64,000 bases of DNA from Eubacteriales bacterium (lineage in GTDB: Bacteria; Bacillota; Clostridia; Acetivibrionales; JANLFN01): positions 1 to 64,000 of the forward strand of contig JANLFN010000013.1 of the NCBI GenBank assembly GCA_024655885.1, in the 5' to 3' direction. The notes below the pieces were generated by a model. It ran no database searches. It worked only from the letters and a program-made list of their open reading frames with translations, and had not been told where the DNA came from. Positions within the stretch are counted from its first letter, which is position 1, and each line of letters begins with the position of its first letter. Shown here one piece after another: positions 1 through 8,416 of the stretch. A program made the translations under genes and the position numbers.

Positions 1-2
1 TA

Positions 3-80
3 ATCATGGCCTTGGATAGGGCTCTCAGGCACGAGGGCGGCAGCTCGGTTTATGATTCAAGAGGCATTCTGGTTTTATAG
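3..80 (+). CDS. 3' end of a gene cut by the window edge (possible terminase tail)
   Basis: An open frame enters from the window edge and encodes about 25 residues, ending in GGSSVYDSRGILVL and a TAG stop. It lies upstream of a portal and prohead protease on the same strand. In HK97-type packaging modules that place belongs to the large terminase subunit, so that is a positional guess. The fragment is too short to identify by itself. Confidence 0.35.
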   Translation: MMALDRALRHEGGSSVYDSRGILVL

Positions 81-214
81 GGGTTTGGAGGTTCAGTCCC
101 GTTCGTATATGATAATCGGGGCTTTTGATTTTATAACTTTATTTTGGTAAGAGTAAATCATTGATTTTAGGGCATAGTTATGGTACAATAGAGCCACGAA
201 AGGAGCTGGTAATT

Positions 215-475
215 ATGCCTAAAATCATTCCGATTCGGGATTTAAAAAAGACAAGCGAAATTTCTCAAATGTGCCATGCTTCGGATGAGCCTATTTTTGT
301 GACCAAAAACGGGTATGGCGATATGGTTATCATGAGCATGAAAATGTACGAGGAAAAGATGTTCATGTCAGATGTCTACAGGAAATTAAGCGCTGCCGAG
401 GAACAATTGACGGAGGGAAAAATACTTGACGGAGATGCTTCTCTGAAGAGTATAAGAGAAAAATACAATGTATAA
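215..475 (+). CDS. Antitoxin of the Phd/YefM or RelB type
   Basis: This is a protein of about 86 residues beginning MPKIIPIRDLKKTSEI, with the N-terminal DNA-binding layout of Phd/YefM-type antitoxins (IRDLKKT, FVTKNGYGDMVIMS). An ATG further upstream at 161 exists, but the AGGAG at 201-205 points to the ATG at 215. It overlaps the next gene by 8 bases, as usual for type II toxin-antitoxin pairs. Expected role: neutralise the toxin and repress the operon. The pair sits between a possible terminase tail and a portal gene, so it may have been a cargo insertion in the prophage. Confidence 0.75.
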   Translation: MPKIIPIRDLKKTSEISQMCHASDEPIFVTKNGYGDMVIMSMKMYEEKMFMSDVYRKLSAAEEQLTEGKILDGDASLKSIREKYNV

Positions 476-776
476 GTTGATTGTCACAGAACTTGCTCAT
501 CAGGATTTGGACAATATCGTTTCATACATTGCCGTTCAATTGGCAAATCCAGCGGCTGCATCAAATTTTCTTGATGATGTCGAAAAATGCTACGGGTATT
601 TGAAAAGTAATCCGATGATGTATTCCAGGTGTCACGACAGCCGCTTGGAAAAAGGAGGTTACCGCAAGGCCGTGGTAAAAAACTATATTATCGTCTACAA
701 AGTAGATGAAGATGCCAAAAAAGTGAGCATCCTGCGCTTCTTTTACGGCGCTCAAGATTACAATAAATTGATATAA
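468..776 (+). CDS. RelE/ParE-family toxin
   Basis: A 102-residue protein with the RelE/ParE fold signature: an N-terminal strand YKLIVTELAHQDLDNIVSYI, a central helix with repeated acidic and basic residues, and a C-terminal YIIVYKVDE...VSILRFFYGAQDY, typical of the last strands of the family. Length is normal, so the gene looks intact. Family members act as mRNA interferases (RelE) or gyrase poisons (ParE); the sequence alone does not say which. It is translationally coupled to the antitoxin. Confidence 0.8.
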   Translation: MYKLIVTELAHQDLDNIVSYIAVQLANPAAASNFLDDVEKCYGYLKSNPMMYSRCHDSRLEKGGYRKAVVKNYIIVYKVDEDAKKVSILRFFYGAQDYNKLI

Positions 777-797
777 GCAAATATTATTTACTAGATG

Positions 798-886
798 AAA
801 GGCCGAACAAAGATTTTTAAGCCGAAAGGGCAAACAAAATAATAAGCGAAAGGCTTATAAAATATTCAAATGCCGAAAGGGCAAAA
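798..886 (+). repeat. Short imperfect direct repeat built on GCCGAAAGGGCAAA
   Basis: Four degenerate copies follow the toxin gene: GGCCGAACAAAG, GCCGAAAGGGCAAAC, GCGAAAGGCTTA and GCCGAAAGGGCAAAAG. Spacing is about 22-27 bases and the stretch is noncoding. The two best copies are identical over 14 bases. Possible origin: replication slippage in the phage remnant; no function is evident. Confidence 0.45.
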
Positions 887-895
887 GAATAATAT

Positions 896-924
896 ACTCT
901 TCCCGCTTTTGGGAGGAGTTTTTT
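896..924 (+). terminator. Intrinsic terminator after the toxin-antitoxin pair
   Basis: ACTCTTCCC pairs with GGGAGGAGT (one G-U pair) around the loop GCTTTT, followed by a run of six T. Confidence 0.8.
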
Positions 925-935
925 CATGTAATTTT

Positions 936-967
936 AGCCATTACCGAATTGGTGCTGGCTTTTTTTA
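936..967 (+). terminator. Second intrinsic terminator before the portal remnant
   Basis: AGCCA pairs with TGGCT and an inner TACC pairs with GGTG, loop GAATT, followed by eight T. Two terminators in tandem isolate the toxin-antitoxin unit from the portal remnant. Confidence 0.65.
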
Positions 968-991
968 TGCCAATTTTCAGGAGGAACGAGC

Positions 992-2278
992 ATGAAACTA
1001 TCAATATTATCAAGGCTTTTTCAGCCAAGAGCGGGTCCTATTAATAAGCGCGACAGCCCGATAAGCGGCAGGCTGAAGGCATTCCTGCTGGGGGAGGATA
1101 TCAGTCCAGGTTTGGTTTCTACTGCAGGTATAAGAGTGAACGAGGAAACTGCGCTGCGCGTGACTGCAGTTTATGGCTGTGTCAGGGTGATTGCCGAGAC
1201 GGTGGCCAGCCTTCCGCTGCCTTTGTACAGGAGGCTTGACCGGGGCAAGGAAAAGGTCACAGGCCATCCTTTGTATCCGGTACTTCATGATATGCCCAAC
1301 CCGGAGATGACCAGCTTCACCTTCCGGGAGGTGCTGATGACCCAGCTTTTACTATGGGGAAACGCCTACGCGCAGATAGTGAGGGACAAGCGCAGGCAGG
1401 TGATGGAGCTGTGGCCGCTTTTGCCCGCAGGGATGGAGCTCGTCCGGGATGAGAAAACCAAACAGCTTGTCTAAAGGTATACCGAAGGCATGAAAACCAT
1501 CGAATACAAGCCGGAGCAGATATTCCACATCCCTGGCCTGAGTTTTGACGGGGTGAAGGGCTTGTCTCCAATCGCTGTGGCAAGGGAAGCCATCGGGCTG
1601 GCGCTGGCGACGGAAGAATTCGGCGCGAGGTTTTTCAGCAACGGGGCGCGTCCGGGAGGCATCCTGGAACACCCGGGAGTGGTGAAGGACCCGGAGAAAC
1701 TGAGAAAATCCTGGGAAGAAGTCTACAAGGGCGTCCATAACTCCCACAAGATAGCAGTGCTCGAGGAGGGCATGAAATACCATGAAATCGGCATACCGCC
1801 GGAGGATGCGCAGTTTCTTGAAACCCGCAAGTTCCAGCTTAACGAAATCTGCCGTATCTTCAGGGTGCCGCCGCACCTGGTGGGTGATCTGGAGAGAGCC
1901 ACTTTTTCCAATATCGAGCACCAGAGCATCGACTTCGTGGTGCATACCATAAGACCCTGGCTGGTGCGCTGGGAGCAGTCCATTGTAAAGGCTTTGCTGC
2001 TGCCCGAGGAAAGAAAGCTGTATTTTCCAAGATTCAACGTTGACGGCCTTTTACGGGGCGACTTCAAGACAAGGATGGAGGGCTATGCCATTGGCCGCCA
2101 GAACGGCTGGTACAGCGCCAACGACATCCGCGAACTGGAGGATATGAACCCTATCCCTGAGGAAGCAGGCGGAGATATATATCTTGTAAACGGAAATATG
2201 CTGCCGGCTGTGATGGCGGGAAGCAAGGCAGGAGGAGGTGAAAAGGCAAATGGACAAACAGAAAAGCAGACAGGCTGA
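992..2278 (+). pseudogene. Phage portal protein (HK97 family), interrupted by an in-frame stop
   Basis: Two segments in the same frame (992-1474 and 1475-2278) together encode about 428 residues of an HK97-type portal. The N-terminal part has TAVYGCVRVIAETVASLPL and LLLWGNAYAQIVRD; the C-terminal part has IFHIPGLSFDGVKGLSPIAV, RIFRVPPHLVGDL and FDGLLRGDF-like motifs. A single TAA at 1472-1474 splits them, with no frame change. The gene has a good ribosome site (AGGAGG at 980-985). This is a nonsense mutation in a decaying prophage, unless the stop is read through or is a sequencing error. Confidence 0.85.
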
Positions 2279-2826
2279 GCCAGCGCAGCTGGAGAGAAGG
2301 ACGGTATCCATGCTGGAGCTCAGGGTGTTCAGCGAGGGCGGTGAGGAAGCGGCAAAGCCCATCATTGAGGGCCATGCCGCTGTTTTCAACCAGTGGTCGG
2401 AGGAGCTTGGCGGCATGTTTCCCTTCCGGGAAAAGGTAATGCCGGGTGCCTTCAAGGAGACCATTCAGGTGGATGACATCCGGGCGCTGTTCAACCATGA
2501 TCCAAGCTATGTGCTGGGCAGGAACCGTTCAGGCACCCTTGAACTCAAGGAAACGCAAAAGGGGCTGCTGGTAAGGATAACACCTCCGGAAACGCAATGG
2601 GCCCGAGACCTTTTAGTCAGCATAGACCGAGGAGACATTTCGCAGATGTCCTTCGGTTTTTTAGTTATTGAGGACCGTTGGGGCACCGAGGACGGCGGTG
2701 ATATCAGGGAGCTTCACAAGGTGAAGCTTTTTGACGTTTCTCCGGTAACCTTCCCGGCATACCCTCAGACCGATGTCGGCGTAAGAGGCGCCCTTTTAAG
2801 CTATGAGAGGCATTTAAAGGAATTGT
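2250..2826 (+). pseudogene. HK97-family prohead protease, truncated at the 3' end
   Basis: Residues 1 to about 190 match the caudovirus prohead protease: IIEGHAAVFNQWS, the conserved FNHDPSYVLGR with the catalytic histidine region, ISQMSFGF with the serine, and FDVSPVTFPAYPQT. The start at 2250 is set by a full AGGAGGTG nine bases upstream; it overlaps the portal end. After about 2826 the reading frame runs into an IS110-type tail in another frame, so the protease C-terminus, and any capsid gene behind it, have been lost. Confidence 0.8.
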
Positions 2827-3004
2827 CCGAGTGTTTGCGGCGGTCGGCAGGAATTCGGACCCTGCCCTCTCGGCCTTTTACCAGAAAAATCTGGCCGAGG
2901 GCAAGCACCACAGCACCTGCGTCGGTGCGGTTTCCCGCAAACTCTGCTACATTATTTACTCTGTCCTTAATGAAAACCGGCCTTTCGAGGTTCGCAATCC
3001 GTAA
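2822..3004 (+). pseudogene. C-terminal remnant of an IS110-family transposase
   Basis: In the frame that ends at TAA 3002-3004 the sequence reads AAVGRNSDPALSAFYQKN, then GKHHSTCVGAVSRKLCYIIY, closely resembling the transposase_20 C-terminus of IS110/IS116/IS902 enzymes (NPxLxAFYxR...GKxxxxAxxAxxRKLLxxI). Only about 60 residues remain and there is no start. It abuts the broken prohead protease, so an insertion plus deletion probably truncated the phage module. Confidence 0.65.
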
Positions 3005-3061
3005 TTGTCGACTCCTTTTGCGGCCTGCTTGGCAGGCCATTTTGTGTTGCCCTTCTTTCAT

Positions 3062-3109
3062 CAATCCCTTTACAATCAAAAATCTTGATTTTTGGACGTT
3101 AAGGGATTG
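3062..3109. repeat. Nested inverted repeat between the IS110 and MFS remnants
   Basis: CAATCCCTT pairs with AAGGGATTG as an outer stem, and CAAAAATC pairs with GATTTTTG as an inner stem around a TT loop, with 6-base internal segments between. It could be a bidirectional terminator between convergent genes or a former element end. Confidence 0.55.
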
Positions 3110-3114
3110 ACTCC

Positions 3115-3968
3115 TCATAGTTGGTCTTTCATAAAAAATAGCAGAATACAGGCTGCAACTAAAGACATGCAGGCCCCAAATATAAACGGAGCTTCTGCCC
3201 TTAGAGTTGTCCATAAAATACCTGCGATTGTGCTTGCAGGAAGCAGTGCAATTCCAACAACTGTTGAATGCAGTCCCAGCATTGTACCCTTTAATTCTTT
3301 TGGGGATATTTCTGCAACAAATGCTCTTTCAACACCAGCAATCATAGCTGTATAAACACCATATAGAACAAACATAACAATCATAAAGACTTTATTATAA
3401 GCAAAGGCAAAGCCGAAATAAACTAAAGCAAAAACGACATATCCCGCAACCAGGAGCCTCTTTCTTCCTACCTTATCTGATCTTTTTCCCGCCGGTATTG
3501 AAAGCAACGACGCAGTAATACTATAAATAAAGTACAACAGAATTACAGTAGTGTCATCAAATCCCACACTTTTTGCTCTCAACAGTAAGAATGCATTAGA
3601 GGAATTTCCTAATGTGAATAGGAGCACTACGACCAAATATAGCTTCAACTGGCTATCAAGTTTATTCATATTCTTCCAGAACGGCTCACGCTCTTTTATA
3701 ATCCGTTCATCTTTTTTCCTTGATCTTAAAAAACCAGACTAAGAATAGCTGGAATAATTGAAATTAAAAAGATTTGCTTATAGTCATAGTTCCCATTTGA
3801 ACTTTTAAGTATAAGATATGCTATCAAAATTCCTATTGCCGAGCCAGCCATGTCAAGTGCTTTGTGGACACCAAATGCCATACCAGCCTGTCCTTTTCCT
3901 GTGCTTTCGCTTACCATTACATCCCGCGGTGCAGTTCTGATTCCTTTTCCAATTCTGTCAATTACCCT
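3115..3968 (-). pseudogene. MFS transporter, N-terminally replaced and frameshifted
   Basis: The upstream segment encodes the classic MFS loop and helices (DRIGKGIRTAPRDVMVSES, FGVHKALDMAGSAIG). The downstream segment (stop at 3115) encodes the C-terminal six helices, including SIPAGKRSDKVGRKRLL. The two are separated by a frameshift at a run of six T (minus strand) near 3726; one extra T would restore ...LVFLRSRKKDERIIKE... into the second part. The first helix and start are missing; the N-terminus is instead joined in frame to an alanyl-tRNA synthetase fragment. Not expected to be functional. Confidence 0.8.
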
Positions 3969-4277
3969 GGCACCCTTGGTGCAGCCGAATATCAGCGTGG
4001 CGTTTCCGTCAGAGGTGCCGCCCAACAAGGCGACTACTCTAGGGCCTGCAGTCAGCTTGGTAAAGAGATTGCGAACCGTGTTCTGGTCTGCGCCATCCAT
4101 CACCAGTGTGACCAGTTTCCAGTTGCCCAGCACCGGCGCATCAGCAAGAAGCTTTTCAGCCGCAGCTTCGGCTTCATTTGCCTTGTAGGCGACCAGCTCC
4201 TTCTTCAGAGTATCGACATCGTCCTTTGTTTTGAGCACACGGGCAGTCAGGTCTTCGCCGGTGGCGTTGAATGTTTT
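3969..4277 (-). pseudogene. Stray C-terminal fragment of alanyl-tRNA synthetase (DHHA1 region)
   Basis: About 103 residues read KTFNATGEDLTARVLKTKDD, then NLFTKLTAGPRVVALLGG and GNATLIFGCTKGA, which resembles the coiled linker and DHHA1 C-terminal domain of AlaRS. The catalytic and editing domains are absent and the frame continues directly into the middle of an MFS transporter. It is a translocated fragment, not an alaS gene; the true alaS must be elsewhere. Confidence 0.65.
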
Positions 4278-4282
4278 GCTGT

Positions 4283-4428
4283 TTTTTTATATGGATATAG
4301 TATATGATGAACTTTTCTCAGTTCTCCTCTTTTTCAGAGGTATTCTGCCTGTTTATTCCCCTTAGCAGAATATATGGTATAATACAGGCCGCCCTGGCTT
4401 TTTTCTCTGTGCTTCCTTGGTCAAACAT
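4283..4428 (-). pseudogene. 5' remnant of a second REP-associated tyrosine transposase
   Basis: Base by base this matches the first 145 or so bases of the intact transposase at 8417-9187: the protein reads MFDQGSTEKKARAACIIPYI, then LLRGINRQNTSEKEEN, against IYHIMLRGIGGQNIFQEDED in the intact copy. A TGC codon has become TGA right after the EEN. The rest of the gene is missing, cut off by the alaS fragment. Confidence 0.7.
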
Positions 4429-4432
4429 GCTC

Positions 4433-4492
4433 CCCACCATTGTTTTACAACAATGGTGGGACGATACCAAACAGAGAACCGTCCCCTGTTCT
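4433..4492. repeat. REP-like palindrome plus 17-bp repeat unit
   Basis: A perfect 12-bp palindrome, CCCACCATTGTT-TTAC-AACAATGGTGGG (4433-4460), is followed by GAACCGTCCCCTGTTCT at 4476-4492. The same 17-bp unit flanks the intact transposase. It lies immediately after the stop codon of the DUF421 gene. Confidence 0.75.
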
Positions 4493-4495
4493 ATG

Positions 4496-5011
4496 TTACT
4501 GCTTCTGGACGTTCAACTTATGGGGCACTCTTTTCTTAACGGTTTTATGCTTGAAGTCATTGGAGATGATGCTGATATTCCCATCCGTTTCAAGCACAGC
4601 CAGGTCTACGTCCTCCAATAAGGCTACACCATGCTCCCTTACCACCTCTTTAAGTTCCTCCATTGTAAACTTAGCCTTCGCAAGGTTCTGTTGATTTATT
4701 TTCCCTTTGTAAATCAACATCAACGGCTCTCCTTGAATCAACCGTCCTAATTGGGGAAACTTATACAGGAGAAGCTTGAATATATAATTTGCAATAAATA
4801 GTGAACCCGCGGCCACCAGCCCTCCGATTAAAGTAGAATCCGAACCCACCATCGCATTTTGCACAGCATTGCTGATGAGCAGGATAAAAACCAGGTCAAC
4901 AACCGAGAGCTGAGATAATTCCTTTTTTCCAAATAATCTTATCGCTATAATTATGAATACATATACCGCCACTGAACTAAAAACAATATTCAAGTATCCG
5001 TTCGCAAACAT
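4496..5011 (-). CDS. DUF421 (YetF-like) membrane protein
   Basis: A 171-residue protein with three predicted membrane segments near the N-terminus (about residues 5-75) carrying the family motif AIRLFGKKELSQLSVVDLVF, then a cytoplasmic domain with GEPLMLIYKGKINQQNLAKA and a C-terminal strand-rich part (LETDGNISII). This is the DUF421/YetF family, of which some Bacillus members go into the spore or membrane; the molecular function is unknown. The start at 5011 follows GAGGAG. The stop lies against a REP-like repeat, so part of the original 3' flank was replaced. Confidence 0.85.
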   Translation of the reverse strand: MFANGYLNIVFSSVAVYVFIIIAIRLFGKKELSQLSVVDLVFILLISNAVQNAMVGSDSTLIGGLVAAGSLFIANYIFKLLLYKFPQLGRLIQGEPLMLIYKGKINQQNLAKAKFTMEELKEVVREHGVALLEDVDLAVLETDGNISIISNDFKHKTVKKRVPHKLNVQKQ

Positions 5012-5251
5012 ATTCCATCTCCTCGTCATCCGCTGCAGAACTGCTGTTTTCGTCCTTCACAGCAGAAGCAAATACGGACTTTGACACAAAAATACTATAT
5101 TGAGAATCCATATAGCCAATCGTATTATAATATTATAATACTTGATCTGTGGAATAAAAGAAATACAAAAATGCGGGATTAAACATTAGTAGATATGCAC
5201 TGGCGTCCCTAAAAGAACAATTATGTTAATGTATTTGTATTTATATATGGA

Positions 5252-6667
5252 TCACAGGCCCAGCCATGCCGACATAAGCTCCTTTGCGATGGGGGCGCAA
5301 AGGCTGCCCCCGCTGGCACCGCTGTATTCCGCAATGACGGCCACCGCAACCTTTGGGTCTTCGGCAGGGGCGAAGCCGATAAACCATGCATGTTCCTTCC
5401 CTTTTCCCCTGTCGGTAAGCTCATTCTGCGCCGTACCCGTCTTGCCCGCTACATGAATGCCCTGGATGGAAGCATTCCTGCCCGTCCCCTTTTCCACCAC
5501 CCCCACCATCATATCCTTTACAGAGGCCGCTGTTTCGGGAGAGACGGACCTGTAGAGGACTGAAGGGCCGCCAGCGTGAAGCTGGATCCCGCTTACCGTT
5601 GCCACCCTTTTTACCAGCCAGGGCTTCATCATAACCCCGTCATTGGCTATGCACGAGGCGATCATGGCCATCTGCAGCGGAGTTACAAGGACCTTTCCCT
5701 GCCCGATTCCAACACTGGCCATATCCGTTTTGCTCATCTCGTCATAGGGGAAAATGCTCTGGCTCACAGGCAGATCAAAGGGGACTTCCTTCTCAAGTCC
5801 GAAGGAGGCGGCAGCGTCTTTGAGATTCTCAAAGCCCAGCTCGGTGCCCAGCTTTGCAAAAAAAGTGTTACAGGACACCGCCATGGCGCTTTGAATGTTG
5901 AGCTTTCCGTAAGCATTTCCGCCCGAATTCCGGAACTGTTTGCCGTCGATGGTTATTACGCCGCTGTCTTCAAAGGACATGTCGGACATGCCGTCTTCAA
6001 CGGCAGCGGCGCTTATGACAACCTTGAACGTGGAGCCGGGTGGGTACAGGCCCTGCGTCGCCCTTGGCACAAAGGGGGCATCGGATGACTCCACGAGAGT
6101 TGTCCAGTTATTTTCCAGTTCCTGGCCATTGGGGTCGAAGTCAGGCTTGGAAACCATGGCAAGGATTTCACCTGTCTTCGGGTCCATGACGACAGCTGCG
6201 CCCTTTATATTCCGCATGAGCTTCTCCGCCCTTGTCTGGAGCTGATGGTCGATGGTCAGGGACATGTTGGCGCCCGAGGGCTTATACCCGGCTATCTTTC
6301 CGCTTATATCCAGGATGGAGTGGATGTCGTACTGGTTGGAAAGATAGCTGTTGTAGCTTGCCTCGAGCAGCGATTTTCCGTACACCCTCGAATCATACCC
6401 GATGATGTGGCTGTAGAGGCTGCCGAAAGGGTATATCCTCTCCTGGGTATTTCCGTTGATCTGGCTCTTTGCCAGCAGCTTGCCGTTCCTGTCGAAGATG
6501 CTCCCGCGCAGTACACTGTTTTCGCTTCCATTTAATCTTTGATTATATGAATTCTCAATGACGCTGTCCTTCACGAACAGCTCAAAGTAGGTCAAGTATG
6601 CAATCAGCAGGAAAAACAGAAAACATACGCTGATGACTACATGGATGATTTTTCTATCGGTCTTCAT
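5252..6667 (-). CDS. pbpA: Class B penicillin-binding protein (transpeptidase)
   Basis: A 471-residue D,D-transpeptidase for peptidoglycan crosslinking: one N-terminal membrane anchor (about residues 8-30), a short dimerisation region (LRGSIFDRNGKLLAKS), and a C-terminal transpeptidase domain. The catalytic motifs are STFK (Ser212), SCN (265-267) and KTG (409-411), so it should be active. It is shorter than FtsI or PBP2 of rods and resembles the PbpA partner of RodA/FtsW. Its start overlaps the end of the SEDS gene by 14 bases, giving the FHA-SEDS-PBP order seen in many Gram-positive bacteria. Confidence 0.9.
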   Translation of the reverse strand: MKTDRKIIHVVISVCFLFFLLIAYLTYFELFVKDSVIENSYNQRLNGSENSVLRGSIFDRNGKLLAKSQINGNTQERIYPFGSLYSHIIGYDSRVYGKSLLEASYNSYLSNQYDIHSILDISGKIAGYKPSGANMSLTIDHQLQTRAEKLMRNIKGAAVVMDPKTGEILAMVSKPDFDPNGQELENNWTTLVESSDAPFVPRATQGLYPPGSTFKVVISAAAVEDGMSDMSFEDSGVITIDGKQFRNSGGNAYGKLNIQSAMAVSCNTFFAKLGTELGFENLKDAAASFGLEKEVPFDLPVSQSIFPYDEMSKTDMASVGIGQGKVLVTPLQMAMIASCIANDGVMMKPWLVKRVATVSGIQLHAGGPSVLYRSVSPETAASVKDMMVGVVEKGTGRNASIQGIHVAGKTGTAQNELTDRGKGKEHAWFIGFAPAEDPKVAVAVIAEYSGASGGSLCAPIAKELMSAWLGL

Positions 6668-7916
6668 AGGCTGTACTCCTTTCTGCCGTCGCCTGCTTTG
6701 CCGAGATCCTCTGGAGTACGCCCAGGGCCGCGAAATTTGTCACAAGGGAGCTTCCGCCGTAGCTGATGAAGGGGAGGGTAATGCCCGTGAGCAGCAGAAG
6801 CTTTATCACTCCGCCGATGATGACAAAGGTCTGGAATGCGAACATAAGCGTTATTCCAAGGGCCAGCGTCTTCTCAAAGACCTCCCCGCAGCGGAGCGCT
6901 ATCTTGAAGCCGCGGTACACCAGCAGCAGGAACAGCAGGATTACCGCGACCCCTCCGAAAATGCCCATTTCCTCACATATGGCCGAGAAAATGAAATCGG
7001 TCCGCACCTCAGGGATGAGTTCGGGCCTTCCCAGTCCGATGCCGGTTCCGAAAAAGCCTCCTGCCCCTATGGCAAACAGCGACTGCGCAATTTGATACCC
7101 CTTTTGGGCTATATCCGCCCACGGATTTATCCACGCGTCCACCCGCACCCGGATGTGGTGCACAAAAAGTACGCCTGCCGTTCCGGCGGTTACGGCTGCA
7201 AGTGCATTGACGAGGAGGATGCGCACATCCTTCTCAAAAATATAGATTACGGCAAAGTATACAAGAAAAAGCACCAGAGGGGTGCCCCACTCCTTCTGGA
7301 GGACCAGAAGTCCCATGAGCAGATAGGCTACCAGCATGAAAGCTGCCGTCACCCGCACTTTCGAAAACCGGGCAAAAAGCTTCTCCCTTTGGCTGTAGTA
7401 GGAGGCCAGAAAAAACAGGAAGAGGATTTTTGCTATTTCCGATGTCTGAATGCTGAACCCTTGAAACACGATCCAGTTGTTGGAGCCCTTAATTTCCCTC
7501 CCGAACCCCATTGTAACGGCAAACAGCCCCATTGACGCCGCCATATAAAAGAACAGAAGCCGATCCCATACCTTGAACCATCCGAAGATGAAATAGCCGG
7601 CAAAAAATGCCACAAGGCCTATTCCAAGCCATTTTGCCTGTTTGATGCCCAGTTCACTGTCAAGGCGGTAAAGCATCACCGCGCCAATGGAAAAAAGCAT
7701 TGAGACAATGAGGAAAATGTATTCATCACCAAGCTTGAACCCCCGTATCAGGAAATACACCATCAGGATGGATGCAATCAAGGAAAGGCCTACTATAAGC
7801 GGACTGATGTCATAAGGGGTTTCCCTGAAAAAAAGCAGCGAAAAAGCGAAGATATCTACCAGGACCAGCATATATACCGGATGGGGGAGTTTATGGGCGC
7901 TTCTCATCAGCTGCAT
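6654..7916 (-). CDS. FtsW/RodA/SpoVE-family (SEDS) peptidoglycan glycosyltransferase
   Basis: About 420 residues with ten or so membrane segments and SEDS signatures: NNWIVFQGFSIQTSEIAKIL, FAIGAGGFFGTGIGLGRPEL, DFIFSAICEEMG and GITLPFISYGGSSL near the C-terminus. SEDS proteins polymerise lipid II glycan strands together with a class B PBP, here the overlapping gene downstream. Several ATGs are possible at the N-terminus (7937, 7916, 7907); 7916 follows a GAAGG site. Whether it acts in division, elongation or sporulation cannot be told from sequence. Confidence 0.88.
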   Translation of the reverse strand: MQLMRSAHKLPHPVYMLVLVDIFAFSLLFFRETPYDISPLIVGLSLIASILMVYFLIRGFKLGDEYIFLIVSMLFSIGAVMLYRLDSELGIKQAKWLGIGLVAFFAGYFIFGWFKVWDRLLFFYMAASMGLFAVTMGFGREIKGSNNWIVFQGFSIQTSEIAKILFLFFLASYYSQREKLFARFSKVRVTAAFMLVAYLLMGLLVLQKEWGTPLVLFLVYFAVIYIFEKDVRILLVNALAAVTAGTAGVLFVHHIRVRVDAWINPWADIAQKGYQIAQSLFAIGAGGFFGTGIGLGRPELIPEVRTDFIFSAICEEMGIFGGVAVILLFLLLVYRGFKIALRCGEVFEKTLALGITLMFAFQTFVIIGGVIKLLLLTGITLPFISYGGSSLVTNFAALGVLQRISAKQATAERSTAYEDR

Positions 7917-8373
7917 TGCCTTCACCCTGCCTTTCACCGCTTACATAGAGAAAATCCAGCTGTCCTGCGTGAATTCTGTCTCCGTCCTTAAGCAGGACGG
8001 GCTCTGTGCCGAGACGTGTGCCGTTGAGTTCTGTCCCGTTGGTGCTTCCCACATCCTGAATATAAAAGGAGCCCCCCTTTTTTGTCAAAATTGCATGTCT
8101 GCCCGAGAGGAAAGGGTCTTCAATATGGATGCTGTTTCCCCGTGAACGTCCGATAGTGGTATCCTCGGTCAGCAGATAACTTTCTTCAACCTTGAAATTA
8201 AAGTGGTCTTTAAGACTGACCAGTTTAAGATAAGGCAAACTGACCGCCTTGGGGAAGTTTTTTGCACTCATTGACCTGATGTCGAGGTAAATAAGCCGCA
8301 TGATACCAAAGATGAAAATATAAATAATTGTTATAAAAACATATTTCAAAAGCGAGGAAATTATCTCAAACAT
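7891..8373 (-). CDS. Membrane-anchored FHA-domain protein
   Basis: A 160-residue protein with one N-terminal membrane segment (about residues 8-28) and a C-terminal FHA domain (about 70-145) with the diagnostic IGRSRGNSIHIEDPFLSGRHA and DVGSTNGTELNG. FHA domains bind phosphothreonine, which suggests Ser/Thr-kinase control of the SEDS/PBP pair encoded just downstream, as in actinobacterial rodA-pbpA loci. Its upstream flank has been taken over by the RAYT element about 20 bases before the start, so its original promoter may have been displaced. Confidence 0.88.
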   Translation of the reverse strand: MFEIISSLLKYVFITIIYIFIFGIMRLIYLDIRSMSAKNFPKAVSLPYLKLVSLKDHFNFKVEESYLLTEDTTIGRSRGNSIHIEDPFLSGRHAILTKKGGSFYIQDVGSTNGTELNGTRLGTEPVLLKDGDRIHAGQLDFLYVSGERQGEGNAADEKRP

Positions 8374-8416
8374 ATATAATACACCCGCAGCATAAAACAG
8401 GGGACGGTTCTTTGTT

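Noticed and set aside
5576-6535. Long open frames on the plus strand across the PBP gene
   Set aside because: They are antisense shadows of a complete class B PBP with all catalytic motifs; no ribosome sites or family features.
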